From an uncultured Pedobacter sp. (GTDB lineage Bacteria; Bacteroidota; Bacteroidia; Sphingobacteriales; Sphingobacteriaceae): a DNA stretch of 64,000 bases. The position numbers were made by a program, and so were the translations under genes. Below the pieces are notes generated by a model that had not been told where the DNA came from, searched no databases, and was given only the letters and a program-made list of their open reading frames with translations. The stretch is from the NCBI RefSeq assembly GCF_913776295.1, contig NZ_CAJYOJ010000079.1, positions 78,470 through 142,469 on the forward strand, read 5' to 3'. Numbering within the stretch: position 1 is the first letter of the stretch; the number at the start of each line of letters is the position of its first letter. Positions 9,320 to 17,720 of this stretch are shown in pieces.

Positions 9320-9700
9320 TTACTCTTTTTTTCTGATCAGGAATATACCGAAAAGACTGGCAGCTGCACCAAAAAGCCAGGTTTGGTCGTCGAGGTCGCA
9401 TTCCACCATCGTAAATATTCCCTCTCGTCCGTTAACAGTTGTTCCACCAACGCATAACAGCCCTACTGCATTTATAGTACCGAAACACACACTACAGGGT
9501 ACAGTTGAGGCAGATGTCCAACTGCAATAATTACTAGAAAGTGATGCTGAAGAAGAACTACTATAAAGTTTAAGTCCTGCCAATTCAGTATAGCTAGTAT
9601 AAACTTTATTATCAGGCAATAAACAGCCAGAAGCTGAACCCTGAGCAAAAGCAATTAAAGAGATTAACATAGTTACCAAAAAGATGCACAGTAATTTCAT
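9320..9700 (-). CDS. small secreted protein A with exosortase-like C-terminal sorting tail
   Basis: Protein of 126 residues that I do not recognise by name. It has a signal peptide (about 1-20, ending near FAQ), then SGC at 24-26, a Ser/Cys-rich middle, and the tail: Cys101, DLDD (102-105), hydrophobic WLFGAAASLFGIFLI (108-122) and RKKE at the very end. Motif, membrane segment and basic cluster is the layout of PEP-CTERM-type sorting signals. Proteins B, D and the broken copy C share it. A 6-bp hairpin (TGTATC/GATACA) lies right at the start codon (9700-9719). It sits at the 5' edge of a polysaccharide locus whose 3' end encodes an exosortase. The family assignment is inference; the tail is seen directly. 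Confidence 0.78.
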   Translation of the reverse strand: MKLLCIFLVTMLISLIAFAQGSASGCLLPDNKVYTSYTELAGLKLYSSSSSASLSSNYCSWTSASTVPCSVCFGTINAVGLLCVGGTTVNGREGIFTMVECDLDDQTWLFGAAASLFGIFLIRKKE

Positions 9701-9859
9701 GTATCAGCAATAGGATACACGAATTTACTTTACTTACTAACTACAAACTACGTTCTTTTTGTTCAATTCTTAAAGTTGATATGGCAATAATTAGAAATTA
9801 ATTTCTTAGCAGTATATCAGTTATTGCTAGACAATACTCAATATAATGAGTTGGGATTA

Positions 9860-10309
9860 TTAAACATCCATCAGTTTAGATTTTTTTATTACGAAAAAGC
9901 CGTAAAAGCCACAAACAGCTAAAAGATAATACAAAGAGCTATCTAATGGCAAATTTTCGGCAGCACATTTTTGTTTAATTATGGTAACAGATCCACCTGT
10001 TGAAGCAACTGAGCCATCATTATTATAGGCAATGCAATTTTCTCTTGAGCCAGAAGTAGAGTGATCATAATAATACGTTCCACAAGCCAAACCTGAACTA
10101 TCAGACCAGTTGCTCATGGAAGTTGGTGTGCCATTGAAAGACCTTACAGTATGAGAATATGGCGCATAATAAACATAACCAAGATCATTTGGATAAAATG
10201 TGGTATCACCATTAATAGCGCAACCTGTTATGTCAGCATAAGATTTAAAGCTACAGAACGAAAGAAATAAAATAATACAAATCGAATAATAAAACTTCAT
10301 AAAAAACAT
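9860..10309 (-). CDS. small secreted protein B with exosortase-like C-terminal sorting tail
   Basis: Protein of 149 residues. It has a signal peptide (about 1-25, ending near SYA), then TGC (28-30), a Tyr/Ser/Asn-rich body with several cysteines, and the tail: Cys115, LPLDSS (120-125), a hydrophobic stretch LYYLLAVCGFYGFFVI (126-141) and KKSK (142-145). The tail parallels proteins A and D, although the middle regions differ in sequence. The sequence DITGC could mimic a lipobox, but A and D lack the required residue, so I read it as a signal peptidase I substrate. ATG at 10300 is an alternative start three codons in. An inverted repeat at 10328-10350 lies just upstream. Confidence 0.75.
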   Translation of the reverse strand: MFFMKFYYSICIILFLSFCSFKSYADITGCAINGDTTFYPNDLGYVYYAPYSHTVRSFNGTPTSMSNWSDSSGLACGTYYYDHSTSGSRENCIAYNNDGSVASTGGSVTIIKQKCAAENLPLDSSLYYLLAVCGFYGFFVIKKSKLMDV

Positions 10310-10327
10310 ATTTAGTATTTTTTATAC

Positions 10328-10350
10328 TACAATATTTTGCAAATATTGTA
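10328..10350. repeat. palindrome upstream of small secreted protein B
   Basis: TACAATATT and AATATTGTA form a perfect 9-bp inverted repeat around a 5-nt centre, 19-41 nt upstream of the start of protein B. Position and symmetry suit an operator or a promoter-region hairpin. No regulator is known. Confidence 0.5.
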
Positions 10351-10564
10351 AATTAAGAAGTCATAAACGCTATCTTAAAAGGGCAGGTTTTAAAAAAAGA
10401 CATTAAACAAATAAATGAATAGGATTTAAATTAGAATAATTACACGAAAAAGATAGTTTAGATATGTTTAAAAGCATATTTTAGAAAATAAAAGGATTAT
10501 AGCCTATAATTAAATTATTGACAATCATCACGAACAAAATGAACAGATCACGGAGATGCATACA

Positions 10565-10595
10565 ACCTATTGATACTTTTATCCAATCAATAGGT
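10565..10595. repeat. hairpin-forming inverted repeat in the gene-free stretch 10351-10730
   Basis: ACCTATTGAT (10565-10574) and ATCAATAGGT (10586-10595) form a perfect 10-bp stem with an 11-nt loop. There is no T-run, so it is not a typical terminator. It lies between divergent small secreted-protein genes B and C. The rest of the stretch (10351-10730) is very AT-rich with no supportable gene. Confidence 0.55.
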
Positions 10596-10730
10596 CGCAT
10601 TATTTGATAATTTAATTCAGTTGATAGGGATCAAAAAAATTGAATAAGTGAAAAAAAGATTTTTCATATCAATTTTCACTATAACTTTGAGTGCAATATA
10701 AATTAGCAATACATTTATTATAAATTTCGG

Positions 10731-11197
10731 ATGCGTTTTTCTTTTCACTTAGCTCTTACATCTTTATCTTTTTTTTGGTGCATTACTAATACTTCTGCTT
10801 CAATACTGTTTTTTCAGTGCCTCCACCTCCTAAAGGCTGTTTAGTTGGATCAAGAATGCACACCCATTATTTACGTAATGTATATGTATACGATCCGAAC
10901 AACTCCAATAATGTAAATGAATACCGTTACATCTTCGTATCTGAATATTCGGTTCCAAAATCATGTGTCAGTGGGAGATTTTTTTTTTCCGGACCTAGTC
11001 CAAATGGTTCCGGAATGGTCCAAATTGGTTGCGATTTAGATAAAACAGATTATGCTTCTAAAGTCCATAACCCATCTTAGGAAAATTTTACTGTGAATTG
11101 CCCTTTAGATGAAAGTATTTGGCTATTGTTATTATCATCAACAACATTTGTTATTTTATATTTTAGAAAACTAATAAAGCTGTTTTCACCAATTTAA
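10731..11197 (+). pseudogene. decayed small secreted protein C of the same family
   Basis: An ATG at 10731 opens a signal-peptide-like frame (MRFSFHLALTS...). The family-like body beginning PPPPKGCLVGS lies in another frame. One base missing from the T run at 10809-10814 would join them. The body reaches HNPS and hits TAG at 11078-11080. After that stop, in the same frame, come NCPLDES, a hydrophobic stretch WLLLLSSTTFVILYF and RKLIK, ending with TAA at 11195-11197. The second half thus restores the family tail. Two lesions, one frameshift and one amber codon, indicate a pseudogene. A GTG-initiated 87-codon gene at 10817 would lack both signal peptide and tail, so I consider it unlikely. Confidence 0.72.
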
Positions 11198-11268
11198 CAT
11201 GATTTTATCAAAAGTATTGACCTCAGATAATTTTTATGAGATTATTATAAATTAAATAGATTATTTGC

Positions 11269-11619
11269 CTAAAACAATCTACGCCGAACGGTAAAATATC
11301 CAATCATTCCGATACTAAGCAAAAGTGCTGAAGTTTCATCATCAAGCGGACAATTAAGCGTACTGTAATCACTTTTAATACCTGGGTAATAGTCATTAGA
11401 ACCTATAAAATAATAAACCTTACAAGGAATTTGTACTGCTGAAGGGCATTTTGTATCTACAGGTGTATAACCAGAATAATAGCCATAGTTATCTGCACCA
11501 GGATGAGAAAGACTTGAACCTGTATAGATATAACCATTATATAAACAGCCTGTTTGGCCAAAAGACCTGTTTATTCCGATTAAACAAATACATAAAAATG
11601 TTAAATAAAACTTTGACAT
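11269..11619 (-). CDS. small secreted protein D with exosortase-like C-terminal sorting tail
   Basis: Protein of 116 residues: signal peptide (about 1-22, ending SFGQ), TGC (23-25), a Tyr/Gly/Ser-rich body, Cys58 and Cys66, then the clearest tail of the set: Cys90, PLDDE (91-95), hydrophobic SALLLSIGMIGYFTV (97-111) and RRR (112-114) two residues before the end. The tail NCPLD is shared exactly with the broken copy C, showing common origin. It is on the strand opposite to the exporter operon that starts 330 bp away. The function of the mature part is unknown. I infer cell-surface or matrix display after exosortase cleavage. Confidence 0.78.
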   Translation of the reverse strand: MSKFYLTFLCICLIGINRSFGQTGCLYNGYIYTGSSLSHPGADNYGYYSGYTPVDTKCPSAVQIPCKVYYFIGSNDYYPGIKSDYSTLNCPLDDETSALLLSIGMIGYFTVRRRLF

Positions 11620-11949
11620 ACGGAATCAATAAAAAACAAAATTACCCCATATATGTAGTATAAAGAATACATAAAACATATTTATGTTGATTTTTATCAA
11701 TTGAAAAAACCTAATGGATTTCAGGTTATAAATTGCTATAGCTTGCAAAAAATCAGATCAGACTAAACCATTGCCTGTGAGACACTATAAATGCAATTTT
11801 GAATCGGCTGAACGGAAAACATAACTTCTCACTTAAGAAAAAAAAAAGTTAATTTCTGTTGACTTCTCAATTTATTTCTTTTTTAAAACATCTTTAAGCC
11901 ATATTTTTGCGTACGTGTCCAATCTTTTATTTACATTCTGAGCAAAACT
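11620..11949. other. divergent intergenic region with promoters of protein D and the exporter operon
   Basis: No gene is seen. A short inverted repeat (ACATAAA/TTTATGT, 11669-11687) lies about 50 nt upstream of protein D. The right part has AT-rich tracts leading to the promoter-like box at 11902-11909. Confidence 0.5.
11902..11909 (+). promoter_or_regulatory. candidate Bacteroidota -7 box of the polysaccharide operon
   Basis: TATTTTTG matches the Bacteroidota sigma-ABfr -7 consensus TAnnTTTG exactly and lies 40 nt upstream of the Wza-like start. A TTG trinucleotide is present further upstream, but at about 40 nt spacing, too far for a good -33 element. The box is seen; promoter function is inferred. 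Confidence 0.45.
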
Positions 11950-12765
11950 ATGACCCTAAGAAAAGCTATCTTAAAATTTCTTTGCATTCTATCTATCAGC
12001 ATCACACTTGCAAGTTGTGCTGCCAGGAAAGAGCATAGTTTGTTTAACGCTCCCAGCGACATCGTTACCGACACCATTAAGCAGGTGTATGTAGTAAATG
12101 ACCATGGCATTAGTGATGCCTATTATAAAATAAAAGTGAATGACCAATTGGCTGTCAGGAACCTGCAAAACAAGGAATTTGGCGCAACTGCGGCTGCCAA
12201 CGGCAGTTCAATTGGTAACCAAACAGCAAGTGGGCCTATTGGTAATACGCTATCGTATCTGGTAGATGTAGATGGGACAGTAAATCTTCCCGCTATCGGA
12301 AAAGTGGAAGTATCGGGCCTTAGCAGAAGGGAAGCTGCCATTAAAATACAAGATTTATATGCCAAAAAATTGCTCCGCGATCCTATTATAGAACTCAGTG
12401 TCGTAAACTTAAAGGTTACTTTATTGGGCGAATTTAGCAAACAAGGAAATTTCTTACTGGAACGAGAAAACGCAACTTTAATCGATATTATTGGCGAAGC
12501 CGGCGGGATAAGCAAAACAGCAGACCCCAAAACCCTTAAGATTATCCGTGGTGATAGAAGCCGCCCGGAAATTATTTATGTCAATTTAAACGACATTAAC
12601 AGCTTAGCCAGCAAAAAACTGGTGCTTCAGAACAATGATATTATTGTACTGCAACAAACCAAAAGTTCGGCATTAAGCGAAAAGCTAACAAGTGTGAACA
12701 ATATTGTACAACCTTTGCTTGTAGTAGTTAACCTGGCTGTCTTAATCTTTACCCTAACCCGCTAA
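11950..12765 (+). CDS. Wza-like polysaccharide export lipoprotein
   Basis: Outer-membrane-associated export protein of 271 residues. The signal peptide ends in a lipobox LASC with Cys23. The poly_export domain includes YLVDVDGTVNLPAIGKVEV (about 98-116), and an SLBB-like repeat follows (VTLLGEFSKQGNFLL, about 156-170). A C-terminal hydrophobic segment (about 255-268) may span the outer membrane. It is shorter than E. coli Wza (about 380 residues), as is common in Bacteroidota. The stop codon overlaps the start of the Wzc-like gene by 1 nt. First gene of the operon. Confidence 0.92.
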   Translation: MTLRKAILKFLCILSISITLASCAARKEHSLFNAPSDIVTDTIKQVYVVNDHGISDAYYKIKVNDQLAVRNLQNKEFGATAAANGSSIGNQTASGPIGNTLSYLVDVDGTVNLPAIGKVEVSGLSRREAAIKIQDLYAKKLLRDPIIELSVVNLKVTLLGEFSKQGNFLLERENATLIDIIGEAGGISKTADPKTLKIIRGDRSRPEIIYVNLNDINSLASKKLVLQNNDIIVLQQTKSSALSEKLTSVNNIVQPLLVVVNLAVLIFTLTR

Positions 12766-15173
12766 TGAATCAAGCTACACCAACCGAAAACAGAAAGTTA
12801 GCCAGTCAGACCATCAACTACTGGAAAATCGTATTGATTTTTTTAAGCAGGTGGTATTGGGTAGCCGGAACGGTATTGATCAGTTTTGTACTGGCTTGGT
12901 TATACGTGCGGAGCATCACTCCTATCTATATCACTTCTGCTGCGCTAAAGTTAGATGACGACCAACAGCAACAAATAAGCTCACTTCCCGGCTCACCGGT
13001 AAATTATAATCCTTTTAATCAAAACAAGATCCAGACAGAAGGCATTATCATGCGTTCGGAAGATGTGATTTTAAACGCATTGAAGAATCTGGATTATAAA
13101 ATCAGTTACTTTTTGGAAGGCAGGATACGTGAAACCGAACTTTACCCCAAACAACCTTTTCAGATTGATATTCTTAGCCAGGATTCTGTTAATTTTAGCA
13201 GGGCTACCTATTTTGTTAAACCTGTAAACCACTCAACCTTTGAGCTATCCAGTAGCGATGATAACAAAAAAAGTGTAACAAAATACCTTTACGGGCAGGC
13301 GATAAATGCCGGTAATATGATATTTACCATTAAAACCGAAATCCCTGCCAACGCGAAGTACAGTTTCAAATTTAACGGAGTCAGAGATTTATATGGCAGG
13401 GCTGCAGGTGGATTAAATGTGTTTGAACAGGAGAAAAATACCAACATTATGGGTGTCACCCATACCGATAGCAATCCGGTTTTTTCTGCTAATATACTCA
13501 ACGAGATTATTAAACAATATGTTAAGAATGATGCTACGCTAAAAAAAAGATCGGCCAAACAAACCATAGATTATCTGGATAGCCAGATTGAATTTTTAGA
13601 TGCACAGGTGCATCAGGCGGGGAATAAGCTCTCTAGTTTTCAAAGTGACAATAAACTCATCGATCCCAATACGGATAAGCAATTGGGAAGTGCTAAACTG
13701 AGCAATTTACAAAACCAGGTTGCAGAATTGCAACTGCAGGAATTGGGCATCCAGCAGTTAGAAAACCAGGTTAAAAACAATAGGGACCGGATACAACTTA
13801 ACTTAAATTTAGAAGGTACAAACAATACACTGCTAACAGGTTTAATTACACAGCTCAACGGCCTCATCATCAACAGGGAAAATAAATTACAGAATTTTAA
13901 TGCTGATGCCCAGCCCGTTCAGGATATTAACCGCCAGATCAGTGAAGTAAAACAGGCCATTGCAACCAATATCCGTTTGTTACATGAGCGAAATCAAAAA
14001 ACCATTAACTACCTCAAGGGGCAAATTGGACAAGCCAGTAATGCTTTAACCAGCATTCCTGCCAAACAGAATGATTTTGCCAAGCTGCAAAGTAATTTCG
14101 ACATCAACCAACGCATGTTTTCGATGCTGTTTGAAAGAAAACTGTCTGCGCAGATTAGCGCCGCAGCCGTGGTTTCAGGTGCTACCATCATCAGCGTTGC
14201 ACAGCCTTCGTTTTTTCCTATTTCTCCTGTGCCAAAGAAAATTTATTCTTCCTATCTCTTTATGGGCTTATTTACCGGTCTTGGTTTAATCCTATTGGTT
14301 AGAATATTAAATCCTTACCTGTATGACATTGAAACAATAGAAGGCTTAACAACAACACCTATTATAGGGATAATTTTAAAATATCCTAAAAAAGTGCAAC
14401 CAGGGGAAAGTGTTTTATCGATTGAACGCCCTAAATCTATATTTGCCGAATCGGTCAGGTCTGTAAGGACAAACTTGAGTTTTATGGCCAGCGATCAGGA
14501 TACCAAGGTAATTTGCATTACTTCTGAAGTTTCAGGAGAAGGAAAATCATTTGTGAGCTTAAATCTGGCTGGTACCTTATCAATTATCGATAAAAAGGTG
14601 ATTTTAATTGCAGCAGATTTGCGGAAATCGAAACTTCACCATGCCTTTGGTTCCGACAACCATATAGGTTTAAGTAATTATCTGTCCAGACAGGCTGATT
14701 TATCAGATATTATATTTAAGGATGAACGGCACAATATTGATTATATTACTTCTGGCCCGGTACCTCCAAATCCATCAGAACTGCTCCACCATAAATCGAT
14801 GACAACACTGATCGCCACACTTAGGGAAAGTTACGAGTATATTATTATTGATACTGCTCCGGTTGGTCTGGTTTCAGATTCTATACCACTCATCAGAAAG
14901 GCTGATATCAATCTTTTCATTATCCGTTCAGGCGTTTCCAAATTCAGGGCAGCCACCATTCCCGATCGCTTATCAAAAGAATACGGCCTCAGTAATATTG
15001 CCATTATCCTAAATTCATTTGGGGATGAAAAATTACATGCCAATATTTATACCACCAACTATGCGCATAGCAATAGCGGAACATATTATTATTCCAACTA
15101 TACAGGATACGGAAAAAGCGGCTATTATAATGATGAGAAAAAATGGTGGGAATTTTGGAAGAAAAAAGAGTAG
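12765..15173 (+). CDS. Wzc-like polysaccharide co-polymerase / BY-kinase
   Basis: Inner-membrane chain-length regulator fused to a tyrosine autokinase, 802 residues. There are two membrane segments (about 33-50 and 494-516) with a large coiled-coil-containing periplasmic region between them. The cytoplasmic kinase has Walker A SEVSGEGKS (587-595), the Walker A' strand VILIAADLR (about 618-626; the usual first Asp of DxDLR is Ala here) and Walker B with Asp696 in IIIDTAPVG. The tail (about 762-792) is rich in tyrosines, the autophosphorylation cluster. It is coupled to the Wza-like gene and would control polymer length and export. Confidence 0.94.
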   Translation: MNQATPTENRKLASQTINYWKIVLIFLSRWYWVAGTVLISFVLAWLYVRSITPIYITSAALKLDDDQQQQISSLPGSPVNYNPFNQNKIQTEGIIMRSEDVILNALKNLDYKISYFLEGRIRETELYPKQPFQIDILSQDSVNFSRATYFVKPVNHSTFELSSSDDNKKSVTKYLYGQAINAGNMIFTIKTEIPANAKYSFKFNGVRDLYGRAAGGLNVFEQEKNTNIMGVTHTDSNPVFSANILNEIIKQYVKNDATLKKRSAKQTIDYLDSQIEFLDAQVHQAGNKLSSFQSDNKLIDPNTDKQLGSAKLSNLQNQVAELQLQELGIQQLENQVKNNRDRIQLNLNLEGTNNTLLTGLITQLNGLIINRENKLQNFNADAQPVQDINRQISEVKQAIATNIRLLHERNQKTINYLKGQIGQASNALTSIPAKQNDFAKLQSNFDINQRMFSMLFERKLSAQISAAAVVSGATIISVAQPSFFPISPVPKKIYSSYLFMGLFTGLGLILLVRILNPYLYDIETIEGLTTTPIIGIILKYPKKVQPGESVLSIERPKSIFAESVRSVRTNLSFMASDQDTKVICITSEVSGEGKSFVSLNLAGTLSIIDKKVILIAADLRKSKLHHAFGSDNHIGLSNYLSRQADLSDIIFKDERHNIDYITSGPVPPNPSELLHHKSMTTLIATLRESYEYIIIDTAPVGLVSDSIPLIRKADINLFIIRSGVSKFRAATIPDRLSKEYGLSNIAIILNSFGDEKLHANIYTTNYAHSNSGTYYYSNYTGYGKSGYYNDEKKWWEFWKKKE

Positions 15174-15246
15174 ATAGCGAATGTTGTAGATCATTTTACA
15201 GCTACAAAAGCACAAAACAAAAAGATTCAGGATAAGGTTAAGCCAA

Positions 15247-15750
15247 ATGATAGATCAAAATTACAGATGGTATCCGGTTTATACACATTCAAGAGCAGAA
15301 AAAAAGGCTAATGAAGAACTGAACAGAAAAGGAATCCAAACTTATTTACCACTTAAAAAGGCAGTTAAACAATGGAGCGACCGTAAAAAAATCGTTGAAG
15401 AGCCCTTGATTAAATCTTATCTATTTGCGTATATTTCGGCTAAAGAATATGCAGAAGTTTTGATGACCAATGGTGTAGCCAGGTTTATTTATTTCTCAAA
15501 CCGGATCGCTTCCATTCCCGATCAACAAATTTATGACCTTAAGCTCTTGCTCGCTACAGATGCCGATCTGGAACTTATAGATTATGATGTTAAACCAGGG
15601 GAGAGCGTATTAATTAAGGCGGGACCTTTTAAGGGAATTAAGGCAGAATTGGTGTCTGTACATAATAAGCAACGTATTATTTTACGTTTACAAGATATGG
15701 GCTATTCGATCAATATTAACACATCAATAGCTTTTATAGAGCCGATTTAG
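15247..15750 (+). CDS. UpxY/RfaH-like specialised NusG antiterminator
   Basis: NusG paralogue of 167 residues. The N-terminal NGN domain starts with WYPVYTHSRAEKKANEEL (about 8-25) and includes the RNA-polymerase-binding hydrophobic face. The C-terminal KOW segment is around KAGPFKGIKAELVSV (about 119-133). In Bacteroides, UpxY proteins bind their own capsule operon leaders and allow transcription through long loci, which fits the roughly 25-kb gene series downstream. The 182-nt interval after it contains a small hairpin at 15805-15825 (8 of 9 bp paired). Confidence 0.92.
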   Translation: MIDQNYRWYPVYTHSRAEKKANEELNRKGIQTYLPLKKAVKQWSDRKKIVEEPLIKSYLFAYISAKEYAEVLMTNGVARFIYFSNRIASIPDQQIYDLKLLLATDADLELIDYDVKPGESVLIKAGPFKGIKAELVSVHNKQRIILRLQDMGYSININTSIAFIEPI

Positions 15751-15932
15751 TGACGGAAAATGTAAAAGGGAAGATAACAAACAATGCCTTAGTGGCACAT
15801 AAATGCTGATGCACAATGCTTCAGCTTATTGAACAATAAAAAATTGATCGGTCATTTTTAAAAAAATAATGTGACTGAGGAGGCGAAGCTGTATCCGGTG
15901 CAGAATAAAACAGCCTAAATTTCAGATAAAGA

Positions 15933-17720
15933 ATGTGTCGTATAGCAGGCATCATCAATAGTAAAAAACCGTTCGCAAAAGTTAGTCAGCAGGTAAAAGC
16001 CATGTGCGATAGCATGCAACACGGCGGACCTGATGACCAGGGCATTTATTCCATTGAAAACATGCCTTTGTGTTTAGGTAACCGCAGATTGGCTATTTTA
16101 GATCTGAGTGCTGCCGGGCATCAGCCAATGTTAAGCCATAAAGAGGACCTGGTGATTACCTACAACGGCGAAATTTATAATTATCTAGAGATTAGGACCG
16201 AATTAATCAATTTAGGTTATATATTTAAAACACAAACAGATACAGAAGTAATTCTTTACGCGTACCAGCACTGGGGAGAAGCAGCATTCGGAAAATTTGA
16301 TGGTATTTTTGCATTTTGTATTTTCAATAAAAGAGAACAATGTGTTTACCTGGTTCGTGATCAAAATGGAATAAAGCCACTTTACTACCATTTCGATCAC
16401 GAAACTTTAACTTTTGCCTCAGAAGTTAAGGCTTTCAGGCATGCTGATATCTTTCATGAAAATGATCATTGGCGGATTTATTATCTAGCCTTCGGGCATA
16501 TTCCAGAACCTTACACCACCTTTAAAAAGGTATACAGTTTAGGTAAAGGCTGTTTTCTGAAATATAATATCAGAAGCACGGAACATTTTATTCAATCGTA
16601 CCATGAGTTTGAAAACAAAGTTTATATCACCAGTGAAAACCTGGCTATAGCAAGAATCCGCGAACAGCTTGGTTATTCGATCAAACAACAAATGATTGCT
16701 GATGTAGATATAGGTGTATTATTCAGTGGCGGTATTGATTCGAGTATCATTACCATAGTGGCCAATCAACATAACCGCAGCCACTTATCAAGCATTTCGG
16801 CTAATTTTAACGAAATAGATTTTTCTGAAAAAAAACAACGGAACAACCTGCTTCAGAAAATAAATATTCAAAGCATTGAACAGCTGATTACCTATCGCGA
16901 TTTCGTACAAAATTTCGAAACTGTTTTAGCCAACATGGACCAACCTACAAATGACGGGATTAATACCTGGTTTGTGTGCAAAACAGCAAAAGCGCATGGA
17001 ATAAAAGTAGTGCTTTCCGGTTTAGGTGCCGATGAACTTTTCGGGGGCTATCCTTCATTTGACCGGATATATAAAATACAAAATCTGAATGGGCTGAGTA
17101 AAAGTGTTTTACGAAGTATGCGTTTCTCTAATCATATCAAGTTGAAAAGGTTATACTACCTCAGTTTAACTTCTCCCATTGGCGAATATCTGTGTTTGAG
17201 AGGGGTTTATTCTCCCGATGTAATTGCCGAATTACTAGATATTGATATGAGAACAGTTATCGATTGTCTGGAAGATATCCCCCTTCACCATGGTATCAAA
17301 AAAATCAGTAATGAAACCCGGGCAAGCTGGTTTGAGTTTAACATGTACATGCAAAATCAGCTATTAAAGGATACCGATTTCATGAGCATGAGCCATGGCG
17401 TTGAAGTAAGGGTTCCATTTCTGGACCGTAATTTTGTTGACCTGGTTCTCTCCATCTCAACAGAAGTTAAATTTAATTACGAACAGAAAAAAAAACTCCT
17501 GGTAGAGGCCTATAAAGAGGATCTTCCGGTAGAAACATGGAAAAGATCTAAGATGGGATTTACCTTTCCCTTTCAGGAATGGATGAGAAAAAACCGCGAG
17601 ATTGCGGATCCGTCCCGATATGCAAACAAACGGGCGAAATCGCTCATACAACTTTTTGGAAAAAACAAATTGCACTGGAGTTCAGCCTTGGCCTTATATA
17701 GAATCTATCATGCCAATTAA
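15933..17720 (+). CDS. asnB: glutamine-hydrolysing asparagine synthase
   Basis: Amidotransferase of 595 residues. Cys2 follows the initiator Met (MCRIAGI), the N-terminal nucleophile of class II glutaminases, with the motif HGGPDDQG (about 30-37). The synthetase domain has the PP-loop SGGIDSS starting at Ser265. AsnB paralogues inside polysaccharide loci are thought to amidate a sugar acid or supply an amide group, and they are frequent in exosortase-associated exopolysaccharide clusters. Whether this one makes asparagine or modifies a sugar cannot be decided. It overlaps the next gene by 11 nt. Confidence 0.93.
   Translation: MCRIAGIINSKKPFAKVSQQVKAMCDSMQHGGPDDQGIYSIENMPLCLGNRRLAILDLSAAGHQPMLSHKEDLVITYNGEIYNYLEIRTELINLGYIFKTQTDTEVILYAYQHWGEAAFGKFDGIFAFCIFNKREQCVYLVRDQNGIKPLYYHFDHETLTFASEVKAFRHADIFHENDHWRIYYLAFGHIPEPYTTFKKVYSLGKGCFLKYNIRSTEHFIQSYHEFENKVYITSENLAIARIREQLGYSIKQQMIADVDIGVLFSGGIDSSIITIVANQHNRSHLSSISANFNEIDFSEKKQRNNLLQKINIQSIEQLITYRDFVQNFETVLANMDQPTNDGINTWFVCKTAKAHGIKVVLSGLGADELFGGYPSFDRIYKIQNLNGLSKSVLRSMRFSNHIKLKRLYYLSLTSPIGEYLCLRGVYSPDVIAELLDIDMRTVIDCLEDIPLHHGIKKISNETRASWFEFNMYMQNQLLKDTDFMSMSHGVEVRVPFLDRNFVDLVLSISTEVKFNYEQKKKLLVEAYKEDLPVETWKRSKMGFTFPFQEWMRKNREIADPSRYANKRAKSLIQLFGKNKLHWSSALALYRIYHAN

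Noticed and set aside
9860..10309. Lipoprotein reading of protein B (ITGC as lipobox)
   Set aside because: Paralogues A and D have SGC/TGC at the same place without the required hydrophobic residue at -3, so the Cys is more likely structural.
10817..11080. A stand-alone GTG-started 87-codon gene
   Set aside because: It lacks both signal peptide and C-terminal tail, which are visible in adjacent sequence once one frameshift and one stop are allowed; pseudogene C explains it better.
11078..11080. Programmed amber readthrough (pyrrolysine or suppressor) in copy C
   Set aside because: A second lesion in the same gene and no visible decoding machinery favour simple decay.
9320..11619. Type IX secretion C-terminal domains in the small secreted proteins
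   Set aside because: T9SS signals are folded beta domains of about 80 residues; these tails are one short motif, a membrane helix and basic residues.
9302..15919. 16-mer AATAAAACAGCCTAAA at 9302-9317 and 15904-15919
   Set aside because: One such match in an AT-rich 64-kb window is expected by chance; no shared flanking sequence.
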